Assembly: GCF_006715725.1 (NCBI RefSeq)
Contig: NZ_VFNU01000001.1
Coordinates: forward strand, 5,022,001 to 5,086,000
Length of the DNA: 64,000 nucleotides
Source of the DNA: Nocardioides sp. SLBN-35
GTDB lineage: Bacteria > Actinomycetota > Actinomycetes > Propionibacteriales > Nocardioidaceae
Direction of reading: 5' to 3'
Shown: piece by piece, positions 15,701-23,624 of the stretch
Numbering within the stretch: position 1 is the first letter of the stretch
How the letters are laid out: every line of letters starts with the position of its first letter
The notes under the pieces: generated by a model
Told to the model about the DNA's origin: nothing
The model's database searches: none
The model's input: only the letters and a program-made list of their open reading frames with translations
Program-made: the position numbers and the translations under genes

Positions 15701-18283
15701 GGTCTCGACGACGTCGGCTACGGCACCGGCCAGGGGCTGTCGGCGTACGCCCTGGGCGACGCGGTGGTCAAGCGCGCCCACCTCGCGGCGCTCGACCCGG
15801 TGGACGGTCACGCCCTGGAGTGGTTCGTGTCGTCCAACTCCAACGAGGGCGACAAGCACCTCGAGGCGACGCCGCGCGGCCTGTTCGTGGGCGGTGACGG
15901 CAACACCAAGGGCGGCTACAACGTCGGCCGGATCGCCTTCCTCGACTTCAACAGCGTGCCGGCCCAGAACGGCACCCAGACCACGATCACCGCTCCCATC
16001 GAGGGCCGGATCGAGCCCGTGAACACGCCGTACGAGATCACCGGCACGGCGACCGCCGCCACCGGCATCAACCGGGTCGAGGTCGAGATCCAGGACCGCA
16101 ACTCCAACCGCTACCTCAACGACGACCTCACCACGTGGGGCACCACGACGCTCAACACCTTCAACGCGACGCTCGACCCGGGCACCGGGCCGACCCGCAC
16201 CTGGCGGCTCCCGGTCACGATGACCAACAACCGCGAGCTGCTCGTCCGGGCTCGCGCGGTGGCCGGCAACGGCACGGGCGACAACACCAAGGCGTCGAAG
16301 AAGTACGAGACCTTCGGGACGTCCGACGCACCACCGACGACGAGCATCACCGGACCGTCGAGCCCGCAGGCCCAGACGACCTTCACCATCACCGGCAGCG
16401 CGTCCGACGACATCGGCGTCAACGGGGTGAGCCTGACCCTGCGCGACACCCAGAACCGCTACCTGCAGGACGACGGCACGGTGTCCTTCACCTACAACTC
16501 CTTCCAGATCACGCCCGACGTCGTCGGCGCGACGACCACGACCTGGTCCTACGAGGTGACCGTGCCCTTCGAGGACGAGTGGTGGGGCCAGGCCCGCTCC
16601 TCCGACACGGGCGGCCAGTCCTCGCTCGACACCGCCGACCGGCGCTGGATCGTCACGGCCAACGGACAGGCACCCGCGGTGTCGATCACACAACCGGTCC
16701 CGATGGTGCCGCCGACGACGGTCCAGCCGGTGACGGTCACTCCCGGCAGCCCGATCACGTTCGCCGGCTCGGCGACCGACGACCAGTCGTTGCACCAGGT
16801 GTGGGTGACGCTGCGCAACACCTCGACCGGTGAGCGGCTCGCCGCCGACGGCTCGTGGGGCACCAATGTGATCGCGGGCTCGTACCGGATCTCGCCGGTC
16901 AACATCAACCAGGCGAGCTACAACTGGAGCTACACGACGCCCTTCAGCCTCAGTCCCGGCACCTATACCTTCACCGTCAGCGCCGACGACAACATCGGGC
17001 TCTCGACGTCCTCGGCCAACCAGGGCCGGTTGACGCTCAACGCCACGATCCCCGGCGACAGCCCACCCAATGCGACCATCACCCCGACCGGCACGATCAC
17101 CGGCCAGCAGGTGCTGCTGCTGAACCTCACCGGCTCCGCCACCGACGACAAGGGCGTCGCCCGCGTCGCCGTGTCGCTCCGCGACGCCGACACCAGCCGC
17201 TACCTCCAGCCGGACGGCACCATGTCCGCCTCGCTCGCCTACCTGGACGCCACCCTGGCCAGTCCCGGCGCGCCGAGCACGACCTGGTCGCTGAACCGGG
17301 CGCTGCCCGCCCAGGGCGACTGGAACGTGACGGCGTACGCCTGGGACAGTGCGGGTCAGCAGGACCCGTCGACCAGCGGAGCGACGTCTCGCTACCCGAT
17401 CTACCCCGGTGACCAGCCCCCGGTGCTGACCGAGGACCTGCTCAGCCCGACCGAGGGCACCGTGTTCCCGGACGGCAAGATCTTCGTGAGCGGGCGTGCC
17501 GAGGACGACCAGGCGATGCAGCAGGTGCAGGTCGGGATCGTGAACTCGGCCGGGCAGTACATGAGCTCGTCGGGCACCTTCACCAGCACGACCGCGAGCT
17601 GGCGCACGGCGTTCCTGAACAGCCCCGGAACGCCCGGCTCGAACTTCTCCTACACCACACCGGTGATCCCGGCCGGTGACTACACCGTGCAGGTGCGGGC
17701 GATCGACCAGCACAACTTCATCAGTGCGGTCTACGAGCGGCACGCGACGGTCACCCACCCGCCGAACAACCCGCCGGTGGCGAGCTTCACCGTCAGCTGC
17801 ACCAACAACGTGTGCACCTTCGACGCGCGCGGCTCGACGGACGAGAACGCCGCGACGCTGACGTACGCGTGGAACTTCGGCAACGGCAGCGGCAGTGGCC
17901 CGCTCCCGACCCGCACCTACACGGCGGCCGGGACCTACACGGTCACGCTCACCGCGAAGGACGAGTGGGGCGACACCGGCACGGCGACGCAGACCGTCAC
18001 GATCGCCATCCCGCCCGGCAACCGGGCGCCGGTCGCCGTGCTCAACCCGCCGGCCTGCTCGGGCCTGGTCTGCAACTTCTCGGCCGTCGGCTCGAGCGAC
18101 CCCGACACGGGCGACACGATCACCTACCGCTGGGTCTGGGGCGACGGCACCGCCAACTCGACGACGAGCTCGGCGTCCCACACCTTCCCGGCGGCCGGCA
18201 GCTACACCGTGGAGCTGACCGTGACCGACGGCTGGGGAGTGGCGACCACGACCACCCGCTCCGTGACCGTGTCGACACCCTGA
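12767..18283 (+). CDS. giant secreted PKD / beta-propeller / Ig-like surface protein
   Basis: 1838 aa. ATG 12767 gives a twin-Arg-containing basic n-region (SRRWRRVARA), a hydrophobic helix and APPAQAAPG as a signal peptide; longer frames upstream lack one. Order: beta-rich module ~54-255 (YVDSASTAGN...), PKD ~262-345 (CSGLTCSFDASGS, AFGDGQTGTG), a second copy of that module ~350-555, PKD ~564-650, a delta-60/DUF5122-type propeller ~659-1070 (repeated GTFxxxNG and YVGGHF), five Ig-like repeats ~1071-1663 (SASDDIGVNGVSLTLRD, NRYLQDDGT type), and two C-terminal PKD domains. Each PKD has a C-x4-C pair. It ends without an LPxTG motif or membrane anchor. Likely an extracellular adhesin or matrix protein tied to the polysaccharide. 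Confidence 0.85.
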   Translation: MRTTTTSRRQPVPSRRWRRVARAVVPIITAFVVVPALAPLSPLAPPAQAAPGVVSYVDSASTAGNRTSHVVRIPSTVQAGDVLLLELTTNNTAATIADLPGWNLMATRDGNGILSRLWSRTAVAADAGVNVSVTTSAAAKSVIAVAAYRSSGVTPSAVAVAGGSDSSSTNVDAPAIAVTDAGSWLVGVWTEKSSTDSTWTLPAGTSSRTTAATTGSGKISGVWGDSNGPVATGTAPARTATLSSAASRSATFSVVISPGQLSDTAPQASFTAGCSGLTCSFDASGSLDADGDTLTYAWAFGDGQTGTGRTPTHTYATAGPRTVTLTVSDGSHQDVTTRQVSPDVTVTAGEIQYVGAASTAGNAPGRSVTIPGAVEPGDRLVLFFVTNTTTVPIDDPAGWTLIQTRDGNGIRGRAWTRSATAADAGRDVTVSSGTTYVKSAMTVAAYRSTGPAVVGASALGGVDAPATSHTAPAVTAAHANSWLVNVWSEKSSTETVWTLPASEKARTQAAASGTGKVSAILGDSDGSVPVGPVPGRTATTSTSVSRDMLLSVVIDPGVDATSTNEPPVADFSTGCAGMTCEFDASHSYDLDKDALTYTWQFGDGQTGTGVKPSHTYATTGTRTVTLTVNDGNGHTDQATGTATAVPSDPTPGHTALVPDTPRTNQPTITDGEIWDIEVVGNRVYIAGTFTSIRQPNNGAIINQAGLAAYNWSTGQVDTGFRPTFTNGGVDAVEATPDGTKLYISGTFGTVNGQTRKAIARIDPATGAPIAGFTANANGKVNELAVTNTTVYAGGRFSTINNVPRGALAALDGVTGAVRGDFVNNISGGIGTNGDLAVQRLKLSHDEGRLLVVHTGRQVNGQDRYGVAIINTRTNKLTPWKTTLWQDNLQFVGGIQRAYGGDISPDDSYFIVTSGSGGDRPPINDTVVRFNLDEDPDAQPVWITRQFDSTYSVAITEAGIYVGGHFQWSESATAPLPWPGLDDVGYGTGQGLSAYALGDAVVKRAHLAALDPVDGHALEWFVSSNSNEGDKHLEATPRGLFVGGDGNTKGGYNVGRIAFLDFNSVPAQNGTQTTITAPIEGRIEPVNTPYEITGTATAATGINRVEVEIQDRNSNRYLNDDLTTWGTTTLNTFNATLDPGTGPTRTWRLPVTMTNNRELLVRARAVAGNGTGDNTKASKKYETFGTSDAPPTTSITGPSSPQAQTTFTITGSASDDIGVNGVSLTLRDTQNRYLQDDGTVSFTYNSFQITPDVVGATTTTWSYEVTVPFEDEWWGQARSSDTGGQSSLDTADRRWIVTANGQAPAVSITQPVPMVPPTTVQPVTVTPGSPITFAGSATDDQSLHQVWVTLRNTSTGERLAADGSWGTNVIAGSYRISPVNINQASYNWSYTTPFSLSPGTYTFTVSADDNIGLSTSSANQGRLTLNATIPGDSPPNATITPTGTITGQQVLLLNLTGSATDDKGVARVAVSLRDADTSRYLQPDGTMSASLAYLDATLASPGAPSTTWSLNRALPAQGDWNVTAYAWDSAGQQDPSTSGATSRYPIYPGDQPPVLTEDLLSPTEGTVFPDGKIFVSGRAEDDQAMQQVQVGIVNSAGQYMSSSGTFTSTTASWRTAFLNSPGTPGSNFSYTTPVIPAGDYTVQVRAIDQHNFISAVYERHATVTHPPNNPPVASFTVSCTNNVCTFDARGSTDENAATLTYAWNFGNGSGSGPLPTRTYTAAGTYTVTLTAKDEWGDTGTATQTVTIAIPPGNRAPVAVLNPPACSGLVCNFSAVGSSDPDTGDTITYRWVWGDGTANSTTSSASHTFPAAGSYTVELTVTDGWGVATTTTRSVTVSTP

Positions 18284-18320
18284 GGATGGTGACGCCGTAC
18301 CAACACGCCCGACCGATCGG

Positions 18321-18378
18321 CCAAAAATTGGGTACGTTGAGGCCTTCCTCGACGACGGACCGGAGACCCGCGCATAAT
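18321..18378 (+). promoter_or_regulatory. promoter of the histidine kinase gene with shared upstream motif
   Basis: CATAAT (18373-18378) lies 7 nt before ATG 18386, which predicts a leaderless mRNA. About 50 nt upstream, CCAAAAATTGGGTACG (18323-18338; reverse TACCCAATTTTTGG) resembles sites upstream of 4853, 12767 and 22675. Confidence 0.5.
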
Positions 18379-18385
18379 CGCCAGC

Positions 18386-19972
18386 ATGACGAGTCCGCAC
18401 CCGGACCGTCAGTCCCGGCGCTCACGCAGGGCGCTCTCTCGGGCGGTCACTGGTCGGTCGTCTCTCCCCTCCCTGAGAGCTGCTGACCGCGCGCCCCTGT
18501 GGTGGGCCCTGCTCCTCGCGTGTCTGATGCTCCACCCGTACGGCGTCCTGCTTCTCGAGGCACCGTCCGCCCAGTCCCTGGCCGCCGCCGGGCACCTGTG
18601 CATGGTCCTGGCGGACCTGGTCCTGATCGCCAGTGCCCTGGTCCTCACCTTCGACGTGAGCATCGGGCAGAGCCTGGTCAAGGCCAGGATGGCGACGGCG
18701 ATCACGCTGGTGGCCGTCCAGGACCTGCCGCTCGTGGTGATGTCGCTCGGCGATGCCGCGCACGGCGGCCACAGCTACCGGCTCACCGCCGGGCACCTGG
18801 TGACGGTCGTCGTCCTGTACGGCGTCTTCTCCGTCGGCGCTCGCGACCAGCGCCCGCCGCGGCTGAACCCGATGCTCGGCGGGCTGCTGCTGGGCCTCGG
18901 CGTGCTGGCCGCGCGGTTGGGCCTGATCCTCACCGACCCGTCGCCGTTCCTGTCGGTCCACCGGTGGCAGGACCAGCTGGTGCTCGCGGCGATCGCCGTC
19001 GTCACCGTGCTGGTCGCCCTGCGCCTGCTGCGCTCGGCGCTGCCCGCCTGGGCCGCGCAGCGCATCGCATGCGGCATCTTCGTGATCTTCGCGGCCCGGG
19101 TCTGGGCGACGCTCACCGAGGCCACCTCGCCGCCCCCGGTGGCGATGGCGGGCGTGGTGCTGTGCTCCTCCCTGGTCGCCACCACCGCGATCGGCATGCT
19201 CGTCTCCTCGCTGCGCGAGCACACCACCCGGGAGGCCAGCCTGGTGCTGCGGGCCGCCGAGGCGGAGGCGACCGTCCAGCACGATCGCGAGGTGGTCCAC
19301 GAGATGCGCGCCGCCACGGCCGGCATCGTCGCCGGCGTCCATCTGCTCGCCAGCGACCAGCTGCCGCCGGGACCGCGTCGCCTGGCGCTCAAGCACATGG
19401 TCGACGTCGAGGCGGCCCGCCTCGGCCGGACCTGCACCGACGACGGTCCCGACCAGCTCGCCGCACTCGCGGTCGACCACGTCGTCGAACCGCTCGTCAT
19501 CGCCCAGGAGGCGCTCGGCCACCGGGTGCACTGGCATCCCGACGGGCACCGCGTGCTCGCCCGTCACGACACCCTCGCGGAGGTCCTCAACGTGCTGCTC
19601 ACCAACGCCCACCGCCATGCCCACGGACACGCCACGACCATCTCCTCGCGACGGGTCGGGGAGCACGTCGAGATCCGCGTATGCGACCGCGGCCCCGGCC
19701 TCGAGCCCGGCCTCGAGGAGCGGCTGTTCCAGTGGGGAGCGCGCGGCACCGGCTCGACCGGCCAGGGCATCGGCCTGCAACGCGCCCACCGGCTGATGCT
19801 CGAGCTCGGCGGCTCGCTCCACCACGACCCGGCAGCCGCCACGCTCGGCGGCGCGACCTTCGTGGTCACCCTGCGCAGCGCCGACACCGACGCGGACCTC
19901 GCGCGGACGCCGCACGTCCGGCCCGCCGTACCTCCGGAGCCGTCGGTCCCGACGGCCCTGGCAGCGGGCTGA
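18386..19972 (+). CDS. membrane sensor histidine kinase
   Basis: 528 aa. Residues ~35-285 contain about seven to eight hydrophobic segments, suggesting an integral-membrane sensor. The dimerisation helix has REVVHEMRAATAGIVAG with H305 as the probable phosphorylated His. The HATPase domain shows EVLNVLLTNAHRHAHGHAT (N box), VCDRGPGLEPGLEERLF (G1) and GSTGQGIGLQRAHRL (G2). ATG 18386 fits the leaderless -10. The partner response regulator follows after 5 nt. It sits inside the polysaccharide locus, so it may control secretion or matrix genes (inference). The signal is unknown. Confidence 0.85.
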   Translation: MTSPHPDRQSRRSRRALSRAVTGRSSLPSLRAADRAPLWWALLLACLMLHPYGVLLLEAPSAQSLAAAGHLCMVLADLVLIASALVLTFDVSIGQSLVKARMATAITLVAVQDLPLVVMSLGDAAHGGHSYRLTAGHLVTVVVLYGVFSVGARDQRPPRLNPMLGGLLLGLGVLAARLGLILTDPSPFLSVHRWQDQLVLAAIAVVTVLVALRLLRSALPAWAAQRIACGIFVIFAARVWATLTEATSPPPVAMAGVVLCSSLVATTAIGMLVSSLREHTTREASLVLRAAEAEATVQHDREVVHEMRAATAGIVAGVHLLASDQLPPGPRRLALKHMVDVEAARLGRTCTDDGPDQLAALAVDHVVEPLVIAQEALGHRVHWHPDGHRVLARHDTLAEVLNVLLTNAHRHAHGHATTISSRRVGEHVEIRVCDRGPGLEPGLEERLFQWGARGTGSTGQGIGLQRAHRLMLELGGSLHHDPAAATLGGATFVVTLRSADTDADLARTPHVRPAVPPEPSVPTALAAG

Positions 19973-19977
19973 CGACC

Positions 19978-20664
19978 ATGTCGACCGGACGCCCGCGCCC
20001 CATGCGGATCACCATCATCGACGACCACGCGCTGTTCGCGGAGTCGGTCTCGCTGACCCTCGAGGCCGAGGGGTACGGCGTACGCCGGATCGACCTGACC
20101 GACGAGCACACCACCCTGGCCACCGTGCTCGCGACCGCCCTGCGCAGCGCGCCCCGGGTGATCCTGCTCGACCTCGACCTGGGACGCGTCGGCGACGGCA
20201 TGCGGCTGATCACGCCGCTCGCCGCCGCCGGGATCGCCGTCGTCGTGGTGACCGGCAGCGGTGAGAGCGCCCGCCGCGGCGAGTGCCTGCGCCGCGGCGC
20301 CAAGGCGGTGCTCGTGAAGACCTGTCCGCTGCACGAGGTCGTCGCCACGGTCCGCCGGGCCCGCGACGGCCTGCCCCTGATGAACGCCCAGGAACGCGGC
20401 TCCCTGATCGAGATCGCCCTCCACGACCGCGACGAGGTCCGCGACATCCGGACCCGGCTCGACCGGCTGACCCGGCGCGAGATGGAGGTGCTCGGCGCCC
20501 TCATGCGCGGCGCACCGGTCCGCGAGATCGCCCGCACCAGCGTGGTGTCCGAGGCCACCGTCCGCACCCAGGTGAAGTCGATCCTGGCCAAGCTGGAGAT
20601 GAGCTCCCAGCTCGCCGCCGTCGGTGCGGCGTACAAGGTCGGCTGGCACCCGCCGCAGGGCTGA
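19978..20664 (+). CDS. NarL/LuxR-type response regulator
   Basis: 228 aa from ATG 19978 (ATG 20002 also possible). The receiver starts RITIIDDHALFAESVSLTLE with the acidic pair. D65 in ILLDLDLGRVGDG is the phosphoacceptor, VVVTGSGES holds the conserved Thr/Ser, and KAVLVKT the conserved Lys. The output domain has LTRREMEVLGALMRGAPVRE and SVVSEATVRTQVKSILAKLE, a LuxR/GerE helix-turn-helix. It forms a two-component pair with the kinase 5 nt upstream. Candidate targets are the similar sites found upstream of 4853, 12767, 18386 and 22675. Confidence 0.9.
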   Translation: MSTGRPRPMRITIIDDHALFAESVSLTLEAEGYGVRRIDLTDEHTTLATVLATALRSAPRVILLDLDLGRVGDGMRLITPLAAAGIAVVVVTGSGESARRGECLRRGAKAVLVKTCPLHEVVATVRRARDGLPLMNAQERGSLIEIALHDRDEVRDIRTRLDRLTRREMEVLGALMRGAPVREIARTSVVSEATVRTQVKSILAKLEMSSQLAAVGAAYKVGWHPPQG

Positions 20665-20673
20665 GGGTCTCGC

Positions 20674-20719
20674 GGTGGTTGACGTGCGAGGAGCGCCAGC
20701 GACGAGTCTCGAAACCACC
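20674..20719. repeat. type A dispersed palindromic repeat
   Basis: GGTGGTTGACGTGCGAGGAG to CTCGAAACCACC, opposite in orientation to the copies at 4.4-4.7 kb. Lies 10 bp after the response regulator stop. Confidence 0.8.
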
Positions 20720-20838
20720 TGGGCTATTCGTGTGAACTGTCCGTGGGCTTCGGTTGCGTCAGTGGTTGCGTTCCGAAAGACAGCGACGAGGAGGGTCGGG
20801 TGGTGGCTGGGTTCCGCGGTCGGGCGACGGTCCACGCC
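20720..20838 (+). repeat. extra copy of the DUF222 upstream block
   Basis: GGGCTATTCGTGTGAACTGT through GGTTGCGTTCCGAAAGACAG to GGGTTCCGCGGTCGGGCGAC matches the block beside DUF222 copy 1 and the nearer block at 20943-21062. It has no DUF222 gene of its own, so it is a partial tandem duplication. Confidence 0.6.
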
Positions 20839-20840
20839 TG

Positions 20841-20880
20841 GAGGTCGAGGAGGTCGCGCAGCGACCGTCACGAGACCACC
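20841..20880. repeat. type B dispersed repeat, intergenic copy
   Basis: GAGGTCGAGGAGGTCGCGCA then GCGACCGTCACGAGACCACC. This is the non-coding form of the element found inside both DUF222 genes. Confidence 0.75.
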
Positions 20881-20898
20881 GCAACCGACCTCGTCCGA

Positions 20899-20942
20899 TG
20901 GTCGAGGTGCGAGGAGCGCCAGCGACGAGCCTCGAAACCACC
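20899..20942. repeat. type A dispersed palindromic repeat
   Basis: TGGTCGAGGTGCGAGGAGCG through to CTCGAAACCACC. It separates the two copies of the DUF222 upstream block. Confidence 0.8.
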
Positions 20943-21062
20943 TGAGCTATTGCGCGAACTCCCAGCGGGCTTCGGGTACGTAGCCGGTTGCGTTCCGAAA
21001 GGCCGCAACGAGGACGGTCGGGAGATGGCCGGGTTCGGCGGTCGGGTCAGAGTTCGCGCGTG
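20943..21062 (+). repeat. conserved upstream block of DUF222 copy 2
   Basis: GAGCTATTGCGCGAACTCCC through GTTGCGTTCCGAAAGGCCGC to the GGTCGAAAACCCCCTAGAAA region. The inverted counterpart lies at about 4245-4402. Confidence 0.65.
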
Positions 21063-21112
21063 GTCGAAAACCCCCTAGAAACAAGGGGAAAGTCCGCGAC
21101 GGGCCTCGCTAT

Positions 21113-21134
21113 TCGAACATATGTGCGATAGAAT
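21113..21134 (+). promoter_or_regulatory. LexA-type SOS box and leaderless -10 for DUF222 copy 2
   Basis: TCGAACATATGTGCGA (21113-21128) has one mismatch to TCGAAC-N4-GTTCGA and directly abuts TAGAAT (21129-21134). ATG 21141 follows after 6 nt. Confidence 0.7.
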
Positions 21135-21140
21135 CGGCGC

Positions 21141-22565
21141 ATGATCTCGGACCTCTCGGATGCCACGCCGGAGCAGCTGCTCCACGCGGCCGAGGACAGT
21201 GTCCGGGATCGGCGGAAGGCCGAGGTCCGGCAGCTCGAGCTGCTGCTCGCGTGGGCCGATCTCCACTCGGGTGATCCGCAGGCCGAGCCCGGCGCCGTAC
21301 CGGTCCGGTACGGCGGTCCGCGGCTCATCACCCTGGGCGGGGACGGGACCCCGGAGGTCGCCGACCTCGCACTGGTCGAGATGGCGATCGCCCGTCACGA
21401 GCACGTGCTCGCGACCCGTGGCGCCCTGGCGGACGCGTTCGACCTGCGCCACCGCCTCCCCGCCATGTGGGAAGGCGTGAAGGCCGGCCGTTGTGAGGTG
21501 TGGGTGGTGCGGCGGGTCGCACGGATGTCCCGCACCCTCGACCGCCACCAGGCCCGCGTCGTCGACACCGCGGTCGCTGCCGCCCTGGACGAGTCGCCGT
21601 CGCGGATCCTCGCCATCGCGGAGGCCAAGGTGATCGAGGCCGACCCGGTCGCCCACGCCGCGCGGGTCAAGGAGAACCAGAACCAGAAGGGTGTCTGGTA
21701 CCCCAAGCCCCGTCCCGGGGCCCAGGTCGGCGAGGACAGCGATCAGGCTGGTGTGGGGACGGTGTTCGCGCGGCTCGACGAGGCCGATGCCCTGGCCCAC
21801 CAGGAGGCGGTCGAGGACCTCGCTGCCGCGCTGGCCGAGCACTGCGAGGTGCCTGAGGGTGCCGAGCCGCTGGGCATGGACCACTGGCGGGCCGAGGCGT
21901 TCGCCATGCTCGCCGACCCCGCCGCCGTCCTCGCGTTCCTGAACGGCATCGACGACACCCCGGGCACCTCGGAGGTCGAGGAGGTTGCGCAGCAACCGTC
22001 ACGAGACCCCCGCCGGGTCGCGGAGATCGTCGTCCACGTCTCCCTCACCGACACCGGTGCATTCGGGCCCGTTGCCCGGGTCGAGAGCCTCGGCCCACGA
22101 CTCCTCACCCAGGTGAGCGACCTCCTGGGTCGCCACACGACCATCACCGTGCAGCCCGTCATCGACCTGCACACCGGACGCTCGGTCAACGGCTACGAAC
22201 ACCCCACCGACGTCAAGCACCGCACCCAGCTACGCACCGTCGGAGACGTGTTCCCCCACGCCACCAGCCTCTTCGCGAAACACGGCCGGACACCGGACCA
22301 CGACCACACCGTCGCCTACGACAAGCACGGCCCACCCGGCCAGACCGGTGATCACAACGACACGCCCCTCGCCCGGCACCACCACCGTGCGAAGACCCAC
22401 CTCGGCTACACGGTGCTGCAGCTCGGACCCGACAAGTGGATCTGGGGCACACCCCACGGCCTCTACCGCCTCGTCACCGGCGGCGGCACCCGACCCATCA
22501 CCCAGGCCGAGTACCAGGCGCACGCCCAGCAGGCGATCGTCCTCGCCGACGACTACGCCGCCTGA
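21141..22565 (+). CDS. DUF222 / 13E12-repeat HNH endonuclease-like protein, copy 2
   Basis: 474 aa and closely similar to the protein at 2737-4203 over its whole length. Examples are the identical MISDLSDATPEQLLHA start, EMAIARHEHVL, VWVVRRVARMSR, and the HNH core DHDHTVAYDKHGPPGQTGDH with HHRAKT. It is shorter mainly because the region encoded by the type B repeat has one copy (EVEEVAQQPSRD) instead of two. The leaderless ATG is supported by TAGAAT 6 nt upstream. It points away from copy 1, giving an inverted pair ~17 kb apart. Possibly a nuclease with DNA-damage-linked expression; function unproven. Confidence 0.9.
   Translation: MISDLSDATPEQLLHAAEDSVRDRRKAEVRQLELLLAWADLHSGDPQAEPGAVPVRYGGPRLITLGGDGTPEVADLALVEMAIARHEHVLATRGALADAFDLRHRLPAMWEGVKAGRCEVWVVRRVARMSRTLDRHQARVVDTAVAAALDESPSRILAIAEAKVIEADPVAHAARVKENQNQKGVWYPKPRPGAQVGEDSDQAGVGTVFARLDEADALAHQEAVEDLAAALAEHCEVPEGAEPLGMDHWRAEAFAMLADPAAVLAFLNGIDDTPGTSEVEEVAQQPSRDPRRVAEIVVHVSLTDTGAFGPVARVESLGPRLLTQVSDLLGRHTTITVQPVIDLHTGRSVNGYEHPTDVKHRTQLRTVGDVFPHATSLFAKHGRTPDHDHTVAYDKHGPPGQTGDHNDTPLARHHHRAKTHLGYTVLQLGPDKWIWGTPHGLYRLVTGGGTRPITQAEYQAHAQQAIVLADDYAA
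21971..22009. repeat. type B dispersed repeat inside DUF222 copy 2
   Basis: GAGGTCGAGGAGGTTGCGCA then GCAACCGTCACGAGACC, in frame as EVEEVAQQPSRD. Single copy here versus two in the paralogue. Confidence 0.75.
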
Positions 22566-22592
22566 CGCCGACCGAGCGAAGCCCCAGACATG

Positions 22593-22634
22593 CCGTATTT
22601 GGGGCATGTCAGCCCCTCGGCACCTCCCTAAGGT
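22593..22634 (+). promoter_or_regulatory. promoter of the glycosyltransferase operon with shared motif
   Basis: TAAGGT (22629-22634) is a TANNNT-type -10 and predicts a start near 22641, giving a ~34-nt leader before ATG 22675. Upstream, GCCGTATTTGGGGCAT (reverse ATGCCCCAAATACGGC) resembles sites before the other locus genes. Confidence 0.5.
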
Positions 22635-22674
22635 CGGGGCATCGCCGTCAGCCACCAAGCTCCGGGAGTGCGTC

Positions 22675-23124
22675 ATGCGGGTGCTTCTCGTCTCCTCCTC
22701 AGGAGGTCATCTCGCCCAGCTGATGTGCCTGCGCCCGTGGTGGGAGAAGCACGACCGGCACTGGGTCACCTTCGACACCGCCGACGCCGTCGCGAAGCTC
22801 GAGGGCGAGAGCGTGACCTGGGCGCACCACCCGACGACCCGCAACCTGGTCAACCTCGCGCGCAACTCCGTCCAGGCGCACCACGTGCTCGACGACTTCG
22901 GCCCCGACGTGGTGGTCTCCACCGGTGCCGCGGTGGCCGTGCCCTACTTCTGGCTGCGCCACCGGCGGCAGACGTCGTCGATCTACCTCGAGGTCTACGA
23001 CCGGGTCGAGACCCGCACGCTGACCGGCAAGCTGTGCCGGCCGGCCACCGACCTGTTCCTCGTGCAGTGGCCCGAGCAGCAGCACCTCTACCGCTCCTCG
23101 GTCCTGGTCGGAGAGCTGTGGTGA
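22675..23124 (+). CDS. Alg14/PssD-like glycosyltransferase subunit
   Basis: 149 aa. The N-terminus VLLVSSSGGHLAQLMCLRPW matches the SGGH loop of Alg14/EpsE/PssD proteins, which anchor and activate a partner catalytic subunit. PDVVVSTGAAVAVPYFWLRH is the conserved second half. GTGA overlap with the next gene couples the two. Together they should form a bipartite GT-B glycosyltransferase at the membrane, adding a second or later sugar to the lipid-linked unit. Confidence 0.85.
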   Translation: MRVLLVSSSGGHLAQLMCLRPWWEKHDRHWVTFDTADAVAKLEGESVTWAHHPTTRNLVNLARNSVQAHHVLDDFGPDVVVSTGAAVAVPYFWLRHRRQTSSIYLEVYDRVETRTLTGKLCRPATDLFLVQWPEQQHLYRSSVLVGELW

Positions 23125-23624
23125 CGCCCGACCAGCCGCCGCTGGTCGCGGTCTTCCTCGGCACCGACCACCACCCGTTCGACCGTTTGCTGCGCTGGGT
23201 CGGCAGCCTGGCCGAGCAGCGGATGTTCCGCTTCCACGTGCAGCACGGCTCGACAGCACTGCCCGACGGACTGACAGGCACGTCCCTCCTCGGTCCGGGC
23301 GCGATGGCCGACCTGCTCGACCGGGCTGACGCGGTGGTGACCCACGGCGGGCCCGGCTCGATCATGGATGCCCGCGAGCACGGGCACCTTCCCGTCGTCG
23401 TACCGCGTGACCCGTACCAGGGTGAGCACGTCGACGACCACCAGCAGCGGTTCGCGCGCTTCGTCTCGCGGACCGGCCTGGTCGTGACGGCGTACGACGA
23501 GGACGAGCTCGCGACCCGGCTCTCGCTGGCGGTGCTGACCGGTCACCACGTCCCGACGGAGCACCGGGTCTCCCCCACGCTCGCCCGCTTCGAGGCGCTG
23601 GTCGAGGACCTCGTGCACCGATGA
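23121..23624 (+). CDS. Alg13/PssE-like glycosyltransferase catalytic subunit
   Basis: 167 aa from GTG 23121. It corresponds to the C-terminal, donor-binding half of a GT-B enzyme: VFLGTDHHPFDRLLRWV at the start, ADAVVTHGGPGSIMDAREHG (the HGGxGS nucleotide-sugar motif), and VVVPRDPYQGEHVDDHQ. It needs the preceding Alg14-like subunit. It overlaps the next gene at ATGA. UDP-sugar specificity cannot be read. Confidence 0.85.
   Translation: MTPDQPPLVAVFLGTDHHPFDRLLRWVGSLAEQRMFRFHVQHGSTALPDGLTGTSLLGPGAMADLLDRADAVVTHGGPGSIMDAREHGHLPVVVPRDPYQGEHVDDHQQRFARFVSRTGLVVTAYDEDELATRLSLAVLTGHHVPTEHRVSPTLARFEALVEDLVHR

Noticed and set aside
14237..18400. Very long minus-strand open frame opposite the giant PKD protein
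   Set aside because: Composition is dominated by Arg/Gly/Val/Asp with no domains, and the plus strand has clear domain repeats. This is a GC-rich shadow.
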